Of a stretch of DNA of 38,446 bases, positions 25,496 through 34,180 are shown in pieces (within the stretch, counting starts at the first letter, position 1; the number at the start of each line of letters is the position of its first letter). Below the pieces are notes generated by a model. That model was not told the DNA's origin and searched no databases. It saw only the letters and a list, made by a program, of their open reading frames with translations. Position numbers and translations under genes: made by a program. This stretch comes from Anaerolinea sp. (GTDB lineage: Bacteria > Chloroflexota > Anaerolineae > UBA4142), in the NCBI GenBank assembly GCA_020722265.1, contig DYLA01000006.1, forward strand, positions 1 through 38,446. The letters run 5' to 3'.

Positions 25496-26353
25496 CTACT
25501 CCAGCACCAACTTGCCGCGCCGATACGCGGCATCAATCTGGCGGAGTGCGCGTGCGGTTTGCTTGGGGCGCGTGTAGGAGAGCGCGGCGATGAAGGTGTT
25601 CATCAACGCGAGCATCCCTGTCAGCGAGAGCGAGTGCGCCGCGCCGGCTGTGGCGACTTGAAACGCAAAATGGGCACGCTGTGCAATCGGTGCGACAGGG
25701 CTATCGGTGATGGCGATGCGGGTGGCGCCGATGCGCTGCGCGTGTTCCATCGCCGCGACCGTGTCGGCGACGTAACGCCAAACACTGATGCCGATCAACA
25801 CGCTCGCGGGTTCCAAGCGCGCAAGTTCGAGGGTCAGCGGGATGCCGCCGTTGAGCGCGGGGCGCGCATCGAATCCCATCACATTCAGCGAATGTGCCAG
25901 ATACAGCGCGGGTCCCGCCGAAAGTCCGCCGGCGACGACGAGGATGTGGCTAGCACGCGCGAGCGCACGTGTCGCTGCCCAAAACTGTTGCTGATCGAGT
26001 GAATTGAGCGTGCTGCTCAGATTTTGTGCGTCGAGTTCAAAGACGCGTTGGATGACATTTTCGACGCGAACACTCGTGCGTTTGCGTTCGATCTGCTGAA
26101 CTTTGTGGACGTAGGTGGGTAAATTGGCGCGCACGGCGGCTTGGAGTTCGGGATAGCCGTCGTAGCCGAGGGCTTGGCAGAAACGCACGACGGTCGCGTT
26201 GCTCACGCCGACCTGCCGACCAAGTTCAGCGGCGGAAGCGAACGCGACGAAGAGACCGTTATCGAGGATAAGGCGCGCCAACTTTTGGTGCGCGCGGCTG
26301 AGTGTGGGGAAAACCGTCGTGATTCGATTTTCGAGCGGTACGGCATTGCCCAT
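25496..26353 (-). CDS. RpiR-family transcriptional regulator (HTH + SIS)
   Basis: A 285-residue regulator with an N-terminal HTH_6 domain (Glu-Leu-Gly-Arg-Gln-Val-Gly-Val-Ser-Asn-Ala-Thr-Val-Val-Arg-Phe-Cys-Gln is its recognition part, about residues 41-58) and a C-terminal SIS sugar-isomerase domain (Leu-Val-Val-Ala-Gly-Gly-Leu-Ser-Ala-Gly, Ile-Ala-Ile-Thr-Asp-Ser) that senses a small ligand, often a phosphosugar. The start at 26353 gives the usual family length; an earlier ATG at 26392 is possible, but anything upstream of about 26404 would overlap the promoter. It is the first gene of the transporter/mutase operon and probably binds the paired operators at 26436-26480. Confidence 0.88.
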   Translation of the reverse strand: MGNAVPLENRITTVFPTLSRAHQKLARLILDNGLFVAFASAAELGRQVGVSNATVVRFCQALGYDGYPELQAAVRANLPTYVHKVQQIERKRTSVRVENVIQRVFELDAQNLSSTLNSLDQQQFWAATRALARASHILVVAGGLSAGPALYLAHSLNVMGFDARPALNGGIPLTLELARLEPASVLIGISVWRYVADTVAAMEHAQRIGATRIAITDSPVAPIAQRAHFAFQVATAGAAHSLSLTGMLALMNTFIAALSYTRPKQTARALRQIDAAYRRGKLVLE

Positions 26354-26411
26354 CGGCGGCGCAATCCTGGGGCGATGAGGACGCATCTCCATCGCCCATT
26401 CGACTGCGCGC

Positions 26412-26440
26412 ATTATAACACAGGTTGCGAGAAAATGCAA
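26412..26440 (-). promoter_or_regulatory. Promoter of the rpiR-mutase-opp operon
   Basis: TTGCAT (26440-26435), 17-nt spacer, exact TATAAT (26417-26412) on the minus strand. The -35 box is part of the proximal operator. Confidence 0.75.
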
Positions 26441-26480
26441 TAGATGTTACAAAACTGACCTGGATGCAATGACCGTTACA
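26436..26480. promoter_or_regulatory. Two dyad operators, probable RpiR binding sites
   Basis: TGCAA-N6-TTACA occurs at 26436-26451 and again at 26465-26480, centre spacing 29 bp, about three helical turns. Each site is an imperfect palindrome (TGYAA opposite TTRCA). The proximal site covers the -35 box of the rpiR promoter, as expected for autoregulation. Confidence 0.65.
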
Positions 26481-26568
26481 GCGCTCCACCCTCCCTTCGG
26501 CTTGCCTTGCTCGCGTCTCTCGCTTTGGCGCGCGCGAGCCAGCGCGCTTCGGGCCGCTGGAGAACAAC

Positions 26569-26597
26569 TTGACGACGAACAATTGTTCTGTTATAAT
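26569..26597 (+). promoter_or_regulatory. recA promoter
   Basis: TTGACG (26569-26574), 17-nt spacer, exact TATAAT (26592-26597). The leader is about 155 nt. The SOS box lies in the spacer. Confidence 0.82.
26577..26588. promoter_or_regulatory. LexA SOS box in the recA promoter
   Basis: GAACAATTGTTC is a perfect palindrome that fits the Gram-positive type LexA/DinR consensus GAAC-N4-GTTC (core CGAAC on the left, GTTCT on the right). It sits between -35 and -10, so LexA would block RNA polymerase. Confidence 0.8.
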
Positions 26598-26760
26598 AGC
26601 CTTGTGTCAACGCTCAAGAGTTGACCCTTTCTAGATGACTGGCCACTCTTCCAGCCGATCTGTGTCGGCGTGCGGCACGTGTTTGTGCTTGCGTTTTGCG
26701 CCCACTTGTTGTAAACTATAGGTGCATGTTTTTCAGAGGGGTGGCACAAAGGAGCAAATC

Positions 26761-27816
26761 ATGGCCGAGTCTGGCAAAACCAAGTCGCTTGAAACCACTC
26801 TGGCGACCCTCAAGAAACGGTTCGGAGAAGGGGCGATTATGAAATTGGGTGAGGGAGCCAATATGAAAGTGGATGCCATCCCCACCGGTTCGGTCTCGCT
26901 CGATCTCGCGCTGGGCATCGGTGGGATTCCGCGCGGACGCGTCACCGAAATCTACGGTCCCGAAGCCTCAGGCAAGACAACGATCTGCCAGCACATCATC
27001 GCGGAAGCGCAAAAGATGGGGGGCGTTGCCGCCTTTATTGATGTGGAACACGCGCTCGACCCCAGCTATGCTGCCAAGTGCGGGGTCAACGTGAGCGAAC
27101 TGCTCGTCTCGCAGCCCGATACCGGCGAGCAAGCGCTCGAAATCGCCGAGGCGCTGGTGCGCTCCGGCGCGGTGGACGTCGTCGTCATAGACTCGGTCGC
27201 CGCGTTGGTGCCGCGCGCGGAAATCGAAGGGGAGATGGGCGATTCGCACGTCGGCTTGCAGGCGCGTTTGATGAGCCAGGCGCTCCGCAAACTCTCCGGC
27301 GCGATCAAGAAATCCAACACGGCAGTCATTTTCACGAACCAGTTGCGCCAGAAAATCGGTGTGATGTTCGGCAACCCGGAGACGACGACGGGGGGGATGG
27401 CGCTCAAGTTCTACTCGTCGGTTCGGCTGGACGTGCGTCCCGTCGAAGCGATCAAAGTCGGCGACGAGGTCATCGGCAATCGAACGCGCGTGCGCGTCAA
27501 GAAGAACAAAGTCGCGCCGCCGTTCCGCAAAGCCGAGTTCGACATCTTGCACAATCAAGGCATTTCGCGCGAAGGGGACCTTCTGGATTTGGGCGTCGAC
27601 TTGGGATTAATCGAAAAGAAAGGCGCGTTCTACTCGGTCGAAGGGACGCGGCTGGGGCAGGGACGCGAGAACGCGCGCGAATTCTTGAAACAGAATCCAG
27701 AGATGATGGCGCATCTGGATCAGAAGATTCGAGAGAAAGCCGGTCTTGCCGGCGGGTTGCCACTGAGTCTCGAAGACCGAGACGAGGGGGCTGAAGAAGA
27801 CGAGGACGAGGAATAG
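26761..27816 (+). CDS. recA: Recombinase RecA
   Basis: A 351-residue strand-exchange ATPase that also triggers LexA self-cleavage. The core is full length: Walker A Gly-Pro-Glu-Ala-Ser-Gly-Lys-Thr-Thr (66-74), Walker B [10 protein letters not shown], loop L1 [10 protein letters not shown], loop L2 with Asn-Pro-Glu-Thr-Thr-Thr-Gly-Gly, and an acidic C-terminal tail ending in Asp-Glu-Asp-Glu-Glu. The ATG at 26761 has AAAGGAG 8 nt before; 13 residues open upstream are not expected to be translated. recX follows 544 nt downstream. Confidence 0.98.
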   Translation: MAESGKTKSLETTLATLKKRFGEGAIMKLGEGANMKVDAIPTGSVSLDLALGIGGIPRGRVTEIYGPEASGKTTICQHIIAEAQKMGGVAAFIDVEHALDPSYAAKCGVNVSELLVSQPDTGEQALEIAEALVRSGAVDVVVIDSVAALVPRAEIEGEMGDSHVGLQARLMSQALRKLSGAIKKSNTAVIFTNQLRQKIGVMFGNPETTTGGMALKFYSSVRLDVRPVEAIKVGDEVIGNRTRVRVKKNKVAPPFRKAEFDILHNQGISREGDLLDLGVDLGLIEKKGAFYSVEGTRLGQGRENAREFLKQNPEMMAHLDQKIREKAGLAGGLPLSLEDRDEGAEEDEDEE

Positions 27817-28360
27817 AACGAGTTCTGGATGCGCTCGCCGCTGGCGGGCGCATCGTTGCAAAGGCTCCTCTCGCACGGATGTTCTTTGCCGAAAGGACGC
27901 GCCCGCGCGCGGACGACTCGCGGCGCGTTGGGATTGGCGCAGCGCTCCAAACGCGCGAGAGTAGGGCACACTCACAGCAATTCGAATCTAGGTGACGGCT
28001 GTTCGCGCCGAATGCCGCGTAGGGGCATCGGCGGTTGACGTTCTCCCGCACACGCGGGCGATTTTCTGATTCCGAACACGATGTGGATGGATGGGATGAC
28101 GAGTACGGCAAGTCATAACAACAGGTTGACGCGAACCGGTTGCCCAAGCGTTTTTTCGATTGGTCGCGGCGATACGTTGTCACCGCCACCCCACTCGCCT
28201 ATTGCGGCGAGGGGGTAGCGGAGCGACGCCGCCTCGCCATAATTCCTTCCCCCCATAGTTCGGATCATCACATCGTCACATAAGCCGTGCGCGCGCTAGG
28301 CGCGACTATCGGCGCGCGCGTTCGAATCGCTGTGGGTGATTACCCCGGCGATTTGTTTTT
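27817..28360. other. 544-nt spacer between recA and recX
   Basis: No convincing gene on either strand. It holds a 12-bp hairpin just after recA (27828-27854, GATGCGCTCGCC with GGCGGGCGCATC, one G-T pair, no T tract), a weak stem CCCGC/GCGGG with ATTTTC at 28045-28066 that could terminate recA transcripts, and competing CTCGCC/GGCGAG stems at 28194-28238. I looked for RNase P RNA and tmRNA signatures and found none. Confidence 0.5.
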
Positions 28361-28993
28361 ATGGGACGCATTACTGCACTCGAACCGCAAGCCAAGCACG
28401 CGCGCCGCTTCAATCTCTACGTGGACAACCGCTTCGTTCTGGGATTGTCCGAAATCGTCGCCGCGCGATTGCGCGTGGGCCAAGAGGTGAGCGACGCGGA
28501 TCTGGCTGCGCTCGAACAAGAAGACGCGTTCGAAGCCGCGCGCGAAAAAGCGTTGCGTTTTCTGGAACCGCGCCCGCGTAGCACGATAGAAGTGAAGCAG
28601 CATCTGCTCAAAAAGAAAATCGCGGCGGACGTGGCAGAGCGCGTGGTCGCCCGGTTGACCGAAGCCGGACTATTGGACGATGCCGCGTTCGCCAGATACT
28701 GGGTCGAAAATCGCGAGGAGTTCAAGCCGCGCGCCGCGCGCGCGCTCCGCTTTGAGTTGAAGCGCAAGGGGCTCTCGAACGCCGAGATCGCCGAAGCGGT
28801 GGGCGATCTGGACGAGAGCGAGAGCGCGTATCGCGCCGCGCGCGCGCGCGCCGACCGCTGGCGCGCGCTCGAACGCCGCGCGTTTATGGATAAACTCGGC
28901 GCGTTTCTCATCCGACGCGGCTTTGCGTACGAGGTCGCCAAGGCGACTGCACAGCGATTGTGGGAAGAGACGCGCGCGAGCGAAACGGAATAG
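28361..28993 (+). CDS. recX: Regulatory protein RecX
   Basis: A 210-residue helical-repeat protein that inhibits RecA filaments. The middle carries the RecX signature [16 protein letters not shown]; upstream Leu-x-Arg/Pro-Arg-Ser-x-x-Glu-Val-Lys-Gln-His-Leu and downstream Arg-x-x-Phe-Glu-Leu-Lys-Arg-Lys-Gly-Leu belong to successive three-helix repeats. No Shine-Dalgarno precedes the ATG, which stands after a T run, so the start is less certain than the family call. rny follows after 17 nt. Confidence 0.88.
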   Translation: MGRITALEPQAKHARRFNLYVDNRFVLGLSEIVAARLRVGQEVSDADLAALEQEDAFEAAREKALRFLEPRPRSTIEVKQHLLKKKIAADVAERVVARLTEAGLLDDAAFARYWVENREEFKPRAARALRFELKRKGLSNAEIAEAVGDLDESESAYRAARARADRWRALERRAFMDKLGAFLIRRGFAYEVAKATAQRLWEETRASETE

Positions 28994-29010
28994 AGTCTTG
29001 GAGGATCGAA

Positions 29011-30549
29011 ATGGATTGGGGAATTTTGTTGTTTATGCTCTTGGACACGTTCGTGGTGGGTGTGATCGCCTTTGCGGCAGGATATTTTCTTCAAAGGAGT
29101 TTGACCAGTGCGCGCATCCAAGCCCAAGCCGCCGAGGCGGAAAAGACACTAGCAGAAGCCCAGGCGCGGGCGAAAGATGTCATTCTCAAGGCAAAGGACG
29201 AAGCCATCAAGTTCCGTGACGAGGTCGAAGCGGAACTGAAGAAAAAGCGTCAGGACTTGCAGCGCGAGGACGAACGCTTGCGCCATCGCCGCGAGAGTAT
29301 AGACCGCCGACACGAGATGTTGGAGGCGCGTGACAAGAGACTGGAGCGAAAGGAAAAGGACCTCGACCGCGTCCGCGAAGCGCTGGAGGCAACCCAAGCC
29401 AAACAATTGCAAGAGTTGCAGCGCCTCTCCGGCCTGACCGCCGAGGAAGCCAAGGCGCTGTTGCTGCAGCAAATCGAAAAAGAGACGCGGCAGGATGCGG
29501 CGCGCTTGATTCGCGAAATCGAGCAGGAGGCGCGCGAGGAAGGCGAAAGCCGCGCCCGCGAAATCATTGCCACTGCCATCGAGCGCGTCGCCTCCGATCA
29601 GGTCGCCGAAACGACCGTGTCGCTCGTTCCGCTGCCGAACGACGAGATGAAGGGGCGCATCATCGGACGGCAGGGACGGAACATCCGTGCGATCGAAGTC
29701 GCCACGGGAGTTGATCTGGTAGTTGACGACACACCCGAAGCCGTGATACTATCTAGCCACAATCCGGTGCGCCGTGAGGTGGCGCGCCTCGCTCTGAACC
29801 GTCTGATCAACGATGGGCGCATCCACCCGGGACGTATCGAAAAGATCGTCGAGAAGGCGGAAGAAGAAGTCAACGCGCAAATCCTCCAAGCCGCCGAGCA
29901 AGCCATGCTCGAACTGGGCATCACCGGGTTGCATCCGGAACTGGTGAAACTGCTGGGGCAATTGAAATTCCGCACGTCGTACGGGCAGAACGTTCTTGCC
30001 CATTCGGTCGAGACGGCGCACCTTGCCGGGATGATGGCGGCGGAACTGAAAGCGGATGTGGCGGTCGCCAAGTTAGGCGCGCTCTTGCACGACATCGGCA
30101 AGGCGGTCTCGCACGAGGTTGGGGGGGCGCACGCGCTTACCGGCGCGGAGATCGCGCGCAAGTACGGCGTGCCGGATACGGTATGCGACATCATCGCCGC
30201 GCATCACGGCGAAGCGGAAGCGCTGTCGCTGGAGAGCGCGCTCGTCGTCGCCGCCGACGCGATCAGCGGGGCGCGCCCGGGCGCGCGGCGCGAGTCGCTG
30301 GAGCAGTACTTGAAACGCGTCGAGTCGCTCGAACAGATGGCGAACGCGTTCCCCGGCGTACAACAGTCGTACGCCATTCAGGCGGGGCGCGAGATTCGCA
30401 TCATCGTCAAGCCGGAAGATATTGACGACCTGGGCGCGATCAATCTGTGCAAGCAGATCGTTCGCAAGGTCGAGGATAATCTAGAATATCCGGGGCAGAT
30501 CAAAGTGACCGTGATTCGCGAGACGCGCGCGGTCGAATACGCCAAGTAA
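29011..30549 (+). CDS. rny: Ribonuclease Y
   Basis: A 512-residue membrane-anchored endoribonuclease that starts mRNA decay. An N-terminal helix (residues 4-26) is followed by a long charged coiled coil (30-200), a KH domain with [12 protein letters not shown], and the HD domain with His-Ser-Val-Glu-Thr-Ala and Leu-Leu-His-Asp-Ile-Gly-Lys. The ATG at 29011 has GGAGG 8 nt before; a longer frame starting at 28960 overlaps recX and lacks such a site. Its specificity factor RicT is encoded 1.5 kb downstream on the other strand. Confidence 0.97.
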   Translation: MDWGILLFMLLDTFVVGVIAFAAGYFLQRSLTSARIQAQAAEAEKTLAEAQARAKDVILKAKDEAIKFRDEVEAELKKKRQDLQREDERLRHRRESIDRRHEMLEARDKRLERKEKDLDRVREALEATQAKQLQELQRLSGLTAEEAKALLLQQIEKETRQDAARLIREIEQEAREEGESRAREIIATAIERVASDQVAETTVSLVPLPNDEMKGRIIGRQGRNIRAIEVATGVDLVVDDTPEAVILSSHNPVRREVARLALNRLINDGRIHPGRIEKIVEKAEEEVNAQILQAAEQAMLELGITGLHPELVKLLGQLKFRTSYGQNVLAHSVETAHLAGMMAAELKADVAVAKLGALLHDIGKAVSHEVGGAHALTGAEIARKYGVPDTVCDIIAAHHGEAEALSLESALVVAADAISGARPGARRESLEQYLKRVESLEQMANAFPGVQQSYAIQAGREIRIIVKPEDIDDLGAINLCKQIVRKVEDNLEYPGQIKVTVIRETRAVEYAK

Positions 30550-30737
30550 ATTTGCCATATCGATCCCTGTCACACGTGATCTTATCCGATTCGGTTGGAC
30601 GCATCGTAACAGAAATCAACATGATTGCGCGCTCGCGCGGCACGTTCGTTCGGTGTGGGCGCGCCACGACGCATCTTCACGCGAGAATTTGAATCGGAAA
30701 CCAACATTCTCGGCGTTGTGCGTCAAAGGAGGGATCC

Positions 30738-31052
30738 ATGGTAGACACCATCAAAGTCTCTGCCAAGTCGCGGTCAACCGCCGTTGCGGGCGCGATCGCC
30801 GGTGTCATCCGCGAGCACAAACACGCGGAGGTGCAAGCCATCGGCGCAGGGGCGGTGAACCAAGCGGTCAAAGCCATCGCTATCGCGCGCGGTTATCTGG
30901 AGCGGGATGGCTTGGACATCGCTTGCGTCCCTGTCTTCGTCGAGGTGGATGTGAGCGGTGAGGAACGGACAGCCGTCAAATTCCTCGTCGAAGTCAGTCG
31001 AACCTTCACGCCGATTCCGGCCGCCGCGCCGCCTCCGCCCGCGCAGGGCTAA
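30738..31052 (+). CDS. spoVS: Stage V sporulation protein S (SpoVS family)
   Basis: A 104-residue Alba-like fold protein. The first 86 residues match SpoVS closely (Lys-Val-Ser-Ala-Lys-Ser, Val-Ala-Gly-Ala-Ile-Ala-Gly, Ala-Ile-Gly-Ala-Gly-Ala-Val-Asn-Gln-Ala-Val-Lys-Ala-Ile-Ala-Ile-Ala-Arg); a Pro/Ala-rich tail is added. In Bacillus it affects sporulation and lies downstream of rny, the same order as here. Many non-sporulating bacteria have it, and a nucleic-acid-binding or chromosome role is suspected. AAAGGAGG precedes the ATG. The 188-nt gap before it shows no clear promoter. Confidence 0.92.
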   Translation: MVDTIKVSAKSRSTAVAGAIAGVIREHKHAEVQAIGAGAVNQAVKAIAIARGYLERDGLDIACVPVFVEVDVSGEERTAVKFLVEVSRTFTPIPAAAPPPPAQG

Positions 31053-31103
31053 ACTCGAAAGGAGCGCATCTTCGAAACTCGATGGACGGGTTCGAACCGC
31101 CGC

Positions 31104-31916
31104 GTGGATTTGCATACGCACTCCACCGCGTCGGATGGCGAGTTGTCGCCAGCGGAGTTGGTACGCTTCGCCCTCGCGCGCGGCTTGGCGGCGATCGCGC
31201 TGACCGATCACGACACGGTTGCCGGCTTGGACGACGCCATCGCCGCCGCGCGCGGCACCGCGCTCTACGTCGTCCCCGGGGTCGAACTCTCTTGCGACGT
31301 GTACAAGAACGAAGTCCACATTCTCGGTTACTTTATCAATTGGCGCGATGCGGCGTTCCTTGCGATGCTGGACAAGTTTCGCGATGGACGCTATGGGCGC
31401 GCCGAGAAGATGGTGCGGAAACTCGCCGCGCTCGGCGCGCCCATCTCGTTCGAACGCGTCAAGCAAATCGCCGGGGACGCCTCCATCGGACGACCGCACG
31501 TGGCGCAAGCGCTGGTGGAAGCCGGGCATGTGGTGTCCGTGGTCGAGGCGTTCGACAAGTACATCGGACGGAATGCTCCCGCGTACGTGGAGCGATTCAG
31601 GTTGATGCCAGCGGACGCGGTGACGTTGATTCTACGAGCCGGGGGTGTGCCTGTTCTGGCGCATCCGCGCGAGGTGACCGATTATATCTATCCGCTCGTG
31701 AAGGCGGGGCTGGTGGGGCTGGAGGTGAATTACGGTCTGTACGATGACGCGACCCGTGCCGATCTGGCACGGTGGGCGCGGCAGTACGGGCTGATTCAGA
31801 CCGGCGGCACCGATTTTCATGGTCCCAACCAAGCCGTTCACAGTGCGATGCTCGGCGAGGTGGATGTGTCGTTCGATGTGGTGGAACAATTGCGGGAGAA
31901 AGCCGCTGCGACCTAA
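31104..31916 (+). CDS. PHP-domain phosphoesterase (RNase AM/TrpH-like)
   Basis: A 270-residue metal-dependent phosphoesterase. Metal ligands are visible in order: Asp-Leu-His-Thr-His-Ser, Leu-Thr-Asp-His-Asp-Thr, Gly-Val-Glu-Leu-Ser, His in Val-His-Ile-Leu-Gly-Tyr, Ile-Gly-Arg-Pro-His-Val, Leu-Ala-His-Pro-Arg-Glu, and Gly-Thr-Asp-Phe-His-Gly. The inserted helical domain is that of the YciV/TrpH group, which trims 5' ends of rRNA and hydrolyses 3',5'-nucleoside bisphosphates. The start is a GTG at 31104 without a nearby ribosome site; GGAG at 31061 suggests translation might begin further upstream, but no standard start codon is in frame there. A strong terminator follows. Confidence 0.85.
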   Translation: MDLHTHSTASDGELSPAELVRFALARGLAAIALTDHDTVAGLDDAIAAARGTALYVVPGVELSCDVYKNEVHILGYFINWRDAAFLAMLDKFRDGRYGRAEKMVRKLAALGAPISFERVKQIAGDASIGRPHVAQALVEAGHVVSVVEAFDKYIGRNAPAYVERFRLMPADAVTLILRAGGVPVLAHPREVTDYIYPLVKAGLVGLEVNYGLYDDATRADLARWARQYGLIQTGGTDFHGPNQAVHSAMLGEVDVSFDVVEQLREKAAAT

Positions 31917-31957
31917 AAACCTGCCGGGGTTTTCCGAACCCCGGCAGGTTTTCTTTT
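31916..31957 (+). terminator. Strong rho-independent terminator after the PHP gene
   Basis: AACCTGCCGGGGTT (31918-31931) and AACCCCGGCAGGTT (31937-31950) form a 14-bp stem with a 5-nt loop, followed by TTCTTTT. The A run before it lets it also work for the convergent ricT transcript. Confidence 0.93.
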
Positions 31958-32028
31958 GCGGCATATTCTTGCCGATCCTTCCGCAGGCTATTGCGACAAT
32001 GCGCTTGAATCGAGAGGCGTAATTCTCG

Positions 32029-32892
32029 TCAGGTTGCGTTCGAACTTGGGTAGTCCGCTTCGTCGTTGTCGCTCTCGGGAGCGGGGGGCTTGACGCGTTT
32101 GACTTGCGCCGCGAGCACCGTCATATTCGTACCGTCCTCGAACTGTACGACGAGGTTCTCTTTCAGCACATTGCGCGCGATGATGCGCCCTTCTCCGTGT
32201 TCGGTTAGCACCGTTTCGCCGACGCGTGGGATGCGCCCGCGCGCTTGCTGATACAGCGGCTGTTCGAAGGCGAGACAACAGAGAGGGCGCCCGCAGATGC
32301 CGGTGGCAGCGTTCGGACCGAGGGGCATATCTTGGTCTTTTGCCATTTTGATCGTGGCTTTGGGAAAATCGGCGAGGAATTTGCCGCAGCAGAGTTCTCC
32401 GCCGCACGGCGAGAGCCCGCCGATGAGGCGCGCGCGGTCGCGCGGACCGATTTGCCACAACTCGACGCGCGCGGGGAAGAGCACGGCGAGGTCTTTGACC
32501 AGCGCGCGAAAATCCACCCGCCCTTCGGCGACAAAGTAGAACGTCAGGTGACTGCCATCGAAGTTGTACTCGGCCGTCAGGAGACGCATCGGCAGCCCGT
32601 GCTTTTCGACTTGGGCGCGGCACAGCGCCAGGGCGTCCGCTTCCTGCAAGCGCAATTGCTGCCACTGCGATAGGTCGAACGGCGTGGCGCGGCGCAGAAT
32701 CGGACACAGTGCATCAGTGGGCGGATTCGCCATCGGTTCTGGCGCGAGGATGACGCGCGCGGCTTGATGACATTTTTCGGTATCTACGATGACGTATTCG
32801 TTGACGCGTAGGTTTTCGTAACCGGTCGCATCGCCGTAAATCGTTTGCGGCAACCGCCGGATTCGCAGTCCAACTACCCAACGGGCAGTCAT
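32029..32892 (-). CDS. ricT: PSP1-domain protein RicT (YaaT)
   Basis: A 287-residue member of the YaaT/RicT family. The hallmark cysteine motif Cys-Gly-Gly-Glu-Leu-Cys-Cys-Gly ... Cys-Gly-Arg-Pro-Leu-Cys-Cys is complete; in Bacillus the Ric complex binds 4Fe-4S clusters and directs RNase Y to specific transcripts. The PSP1 core runs from about residue 30 to 120, and an acidic low-complexity tail closes the protein. GGAG precedes the ATG. It follows holB, the same order as in Bacillus. No ricA or ricF is near. Confidence 0.92.
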   Translation of the reverse strand: MTARWVVGLRIRRLPQTIYGDATGYENLRVNEYVIVDTEKCHQAARVILAPEPMANPPTDALCPILRRATPFDLSQWQQLRLQEADALALCRAQVEKHGLPMRLLTAEYNFDGSHLTFYFVAEGRVDFRALVKDLAVLFPARVELWQIGPRDRARLIGGLSPCGGELCCGKFLADFPKATIKMAKDQDMPLGPNAATGICGRPLCCLAFEQPLYQQARGRIPRVGETVLTEHGEGRIIARNVLKENLVVQFEDGTNMTVLAAQVKRVKPPAPESDNDEADYPSSNAT

Positions 32893-32977
32893 AGTCCACT
32901 CCGCCTATACGACTGCCGGCAACAGACTGCCAGCCATCGCTAGGGAAATCTAACATAGTCGAGGCTAGGATGTTCAA

Positions 32978-32998
32978 CGCCTGCCCTGGAGGGCGGCG
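32978..32998. repeat. Hairpin between holB and ricT
   Basis: CGCC-t-GCCCT and AGGGC-GGCG form a 9-bp stem with one bulge. Beside it lies a GTAGGGACGTTGCCCC fragment (minus strand, about 33017-33002) of the dispersed palindrome type. Confidence 0.45.
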
Positions 32999-33013
32999 CG
33001 AGGGGCAACGTCC

Positions 33014-34081
33014 CTACGAACCAAGCCCCGGCAGATTGAGCAGCAACACCTGGAGCGCGAGGCGCGCGTTGATGTTCTGGGTGAGATAACGCGAGGTCTC
33101 GCGAATCGCTTTCAGCGCGCGATGCACCTGCGCGACGCTGAACTGCGCGGCATGCGCGCGCAGCGCGTCTGTGTGATCCACATTCGTGACGCGTGCCCCA
33201 TCGCCGGTCGGCGTTTGGATGAGCAGCACGTCGCGCCACCAGCCCAGCCACAGGTCGAGCATCTCCAGCAACTCGTCCGGCGTCTTGGCGAGTTCGACGG
33301 CGCGGGACAAGCGCTCGGCGCGCCCCTCGTTTAGTGCGTCGTTCAGCGTGGCGAGGTGGCGGCGGCGCGACTCCATCAGGGCGGGGTTCGCGTGCGCCCG
33401 GACCGCCCAGCCGAGACGTCCACCGGAGACGTGCGCGAGCAGACGTGCCTGCGCCGGCTCCACGCCCCATCGCTCGATCAACGCGGTTTCCACCTGTGCG
33501 GGCGTCAGCGGGCGGAGCGCGAAAATTTGGCAGCGTGACGAAATCGTCGGCAGCAACAGGCTAGCATCGCGCGCGGTGAGAATTAGGCGCGTGTGGCGCG
33601 GCGGCTCTTCGAGTGTCTTGAGGAAGGCGTTGGCGGCTTCCTCGTTTGCCTCCTCGAAGCGCCGCAGGATGATCACTTGCCAGCGTCCCTCGAAAGGCGC
33701 GAGCGAAACGTTGTGCTGGATCGCGCGAATTTGGTCTATCTTTAGGATGCGGCGTTCCCAATCGTTCGCGCGCGGTGGAGGGAGCGAATTCTCGTCAGGC
33801 TTGAAACCGATGGGTACGCCTTCGATGACCTGAACGTCGGGATGGCGGTCGCGCGCGATTTTTCGACACGCCTGACATTCACCGCAGGGACGATTTTCGG
33901 CGAGGCACAGCAACGCCTGCGCGAGCGCGCGCGCCAGTGTCGTCTTGCCGATGGCGTGCGGACCGGTAAAGAGGTACGCGTGCGCGACGCGATCGGCGAC
34001 GAGGCTGCGCGCGAGCGCGTCCACGACCCACGCGTGCCCGACCAAGCCCCAGTTTGCCCGAATCTCCTCTTGCGCCGCCAT
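33014..34081 (-). CDS. holB: DNA polymerase III delta' subunit
   Basis: A 355-residue AAA+ clamp-loader subunit. It has Gly-Pro-His-Ala-Ile-Gly-Lys-Thr-Thr (40-48), a zinc module with Cys59, Cys66, Cys69, Cys72, the sensor/arginine-finger region Thr-Ile-Ser-Ser-Arg-Cys-Gln, and Asn-Ala-Phe-Leu-Lys-Thr-Leu-Glu-Glu-Pro-Pro. The Walker A is kept although delta' is often inactive. The start is the ATG at 34081; a frame running to 34474 overlaps the divergent radical SAM gene. The -10 box ends 7 nt before the ATG and no ribosome site fits between, so the mRNA may be leaderless. Confidence 0.94.
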   Translation of the reverse strand: MAAQEEIRANWGLVGHAWVVDALARSLVADRVAHAYLFTGPHAIGKTTLARALAQALLCLAENRPCGECQACRKIARDRHPDVQVIEGVPIGFKPDENSLPPPRANDWERRILKIDQIRAIQHNVSLAPFEGRWQVIILRRFEEANEEAANAFLKTLEEPPRHTRLILTARDASLLLPTISSRCQIFALRPLTPAQVETALIERWGVEPAQARLLAHVSGGRLGWAVRAHANPALMESRRRHLATLNDALNEGRAERLSRAVELAKTPDELLEMLDLWLGWWRDVLLIQTPTGDGARVTNVDHTDALRAHAAQFSVAQVHRALKAIRETSRYLTQNINARLALQVLLLNLPGLGS

Positions 34082-34088
34082 CGAGTCT

Positions 34089-34117
34089 ATTGTATCACGA
34101 TTGCACGGGCAAACCAA
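34089..34117 (-). promoter_or_regulatory. holB promoter
   Basis: TTGGTT (34117-34112), 17-nt spacer, TACAAT (34094-34089). The expected transcription start falls at or within two bases of the holB ATG. Confidence 0.55.
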
Positions 34118-34180
34118 ATTTGGCGCGGGGTGGGAACGCGGGTAAAATCGGTAGGTGGCGGACGGAGAAAAGGGAGGCGC

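Noticed and set aside
27817-28360. RNase P RNA, tmRNA or 6S RNA between recA and recX
   Set aside because: I looked for their conserved cores on both strands (for example GAGGAAAGTCC for RNase P) and found none.
31082-31747. Gene starting at the ATG at 31082, which has a better ribosome site than the PHP gene
   Set aside because: Its frame gives an Arg-rich sequence without domains, while the overlapping frame from 31104 has every PHP metal motif.
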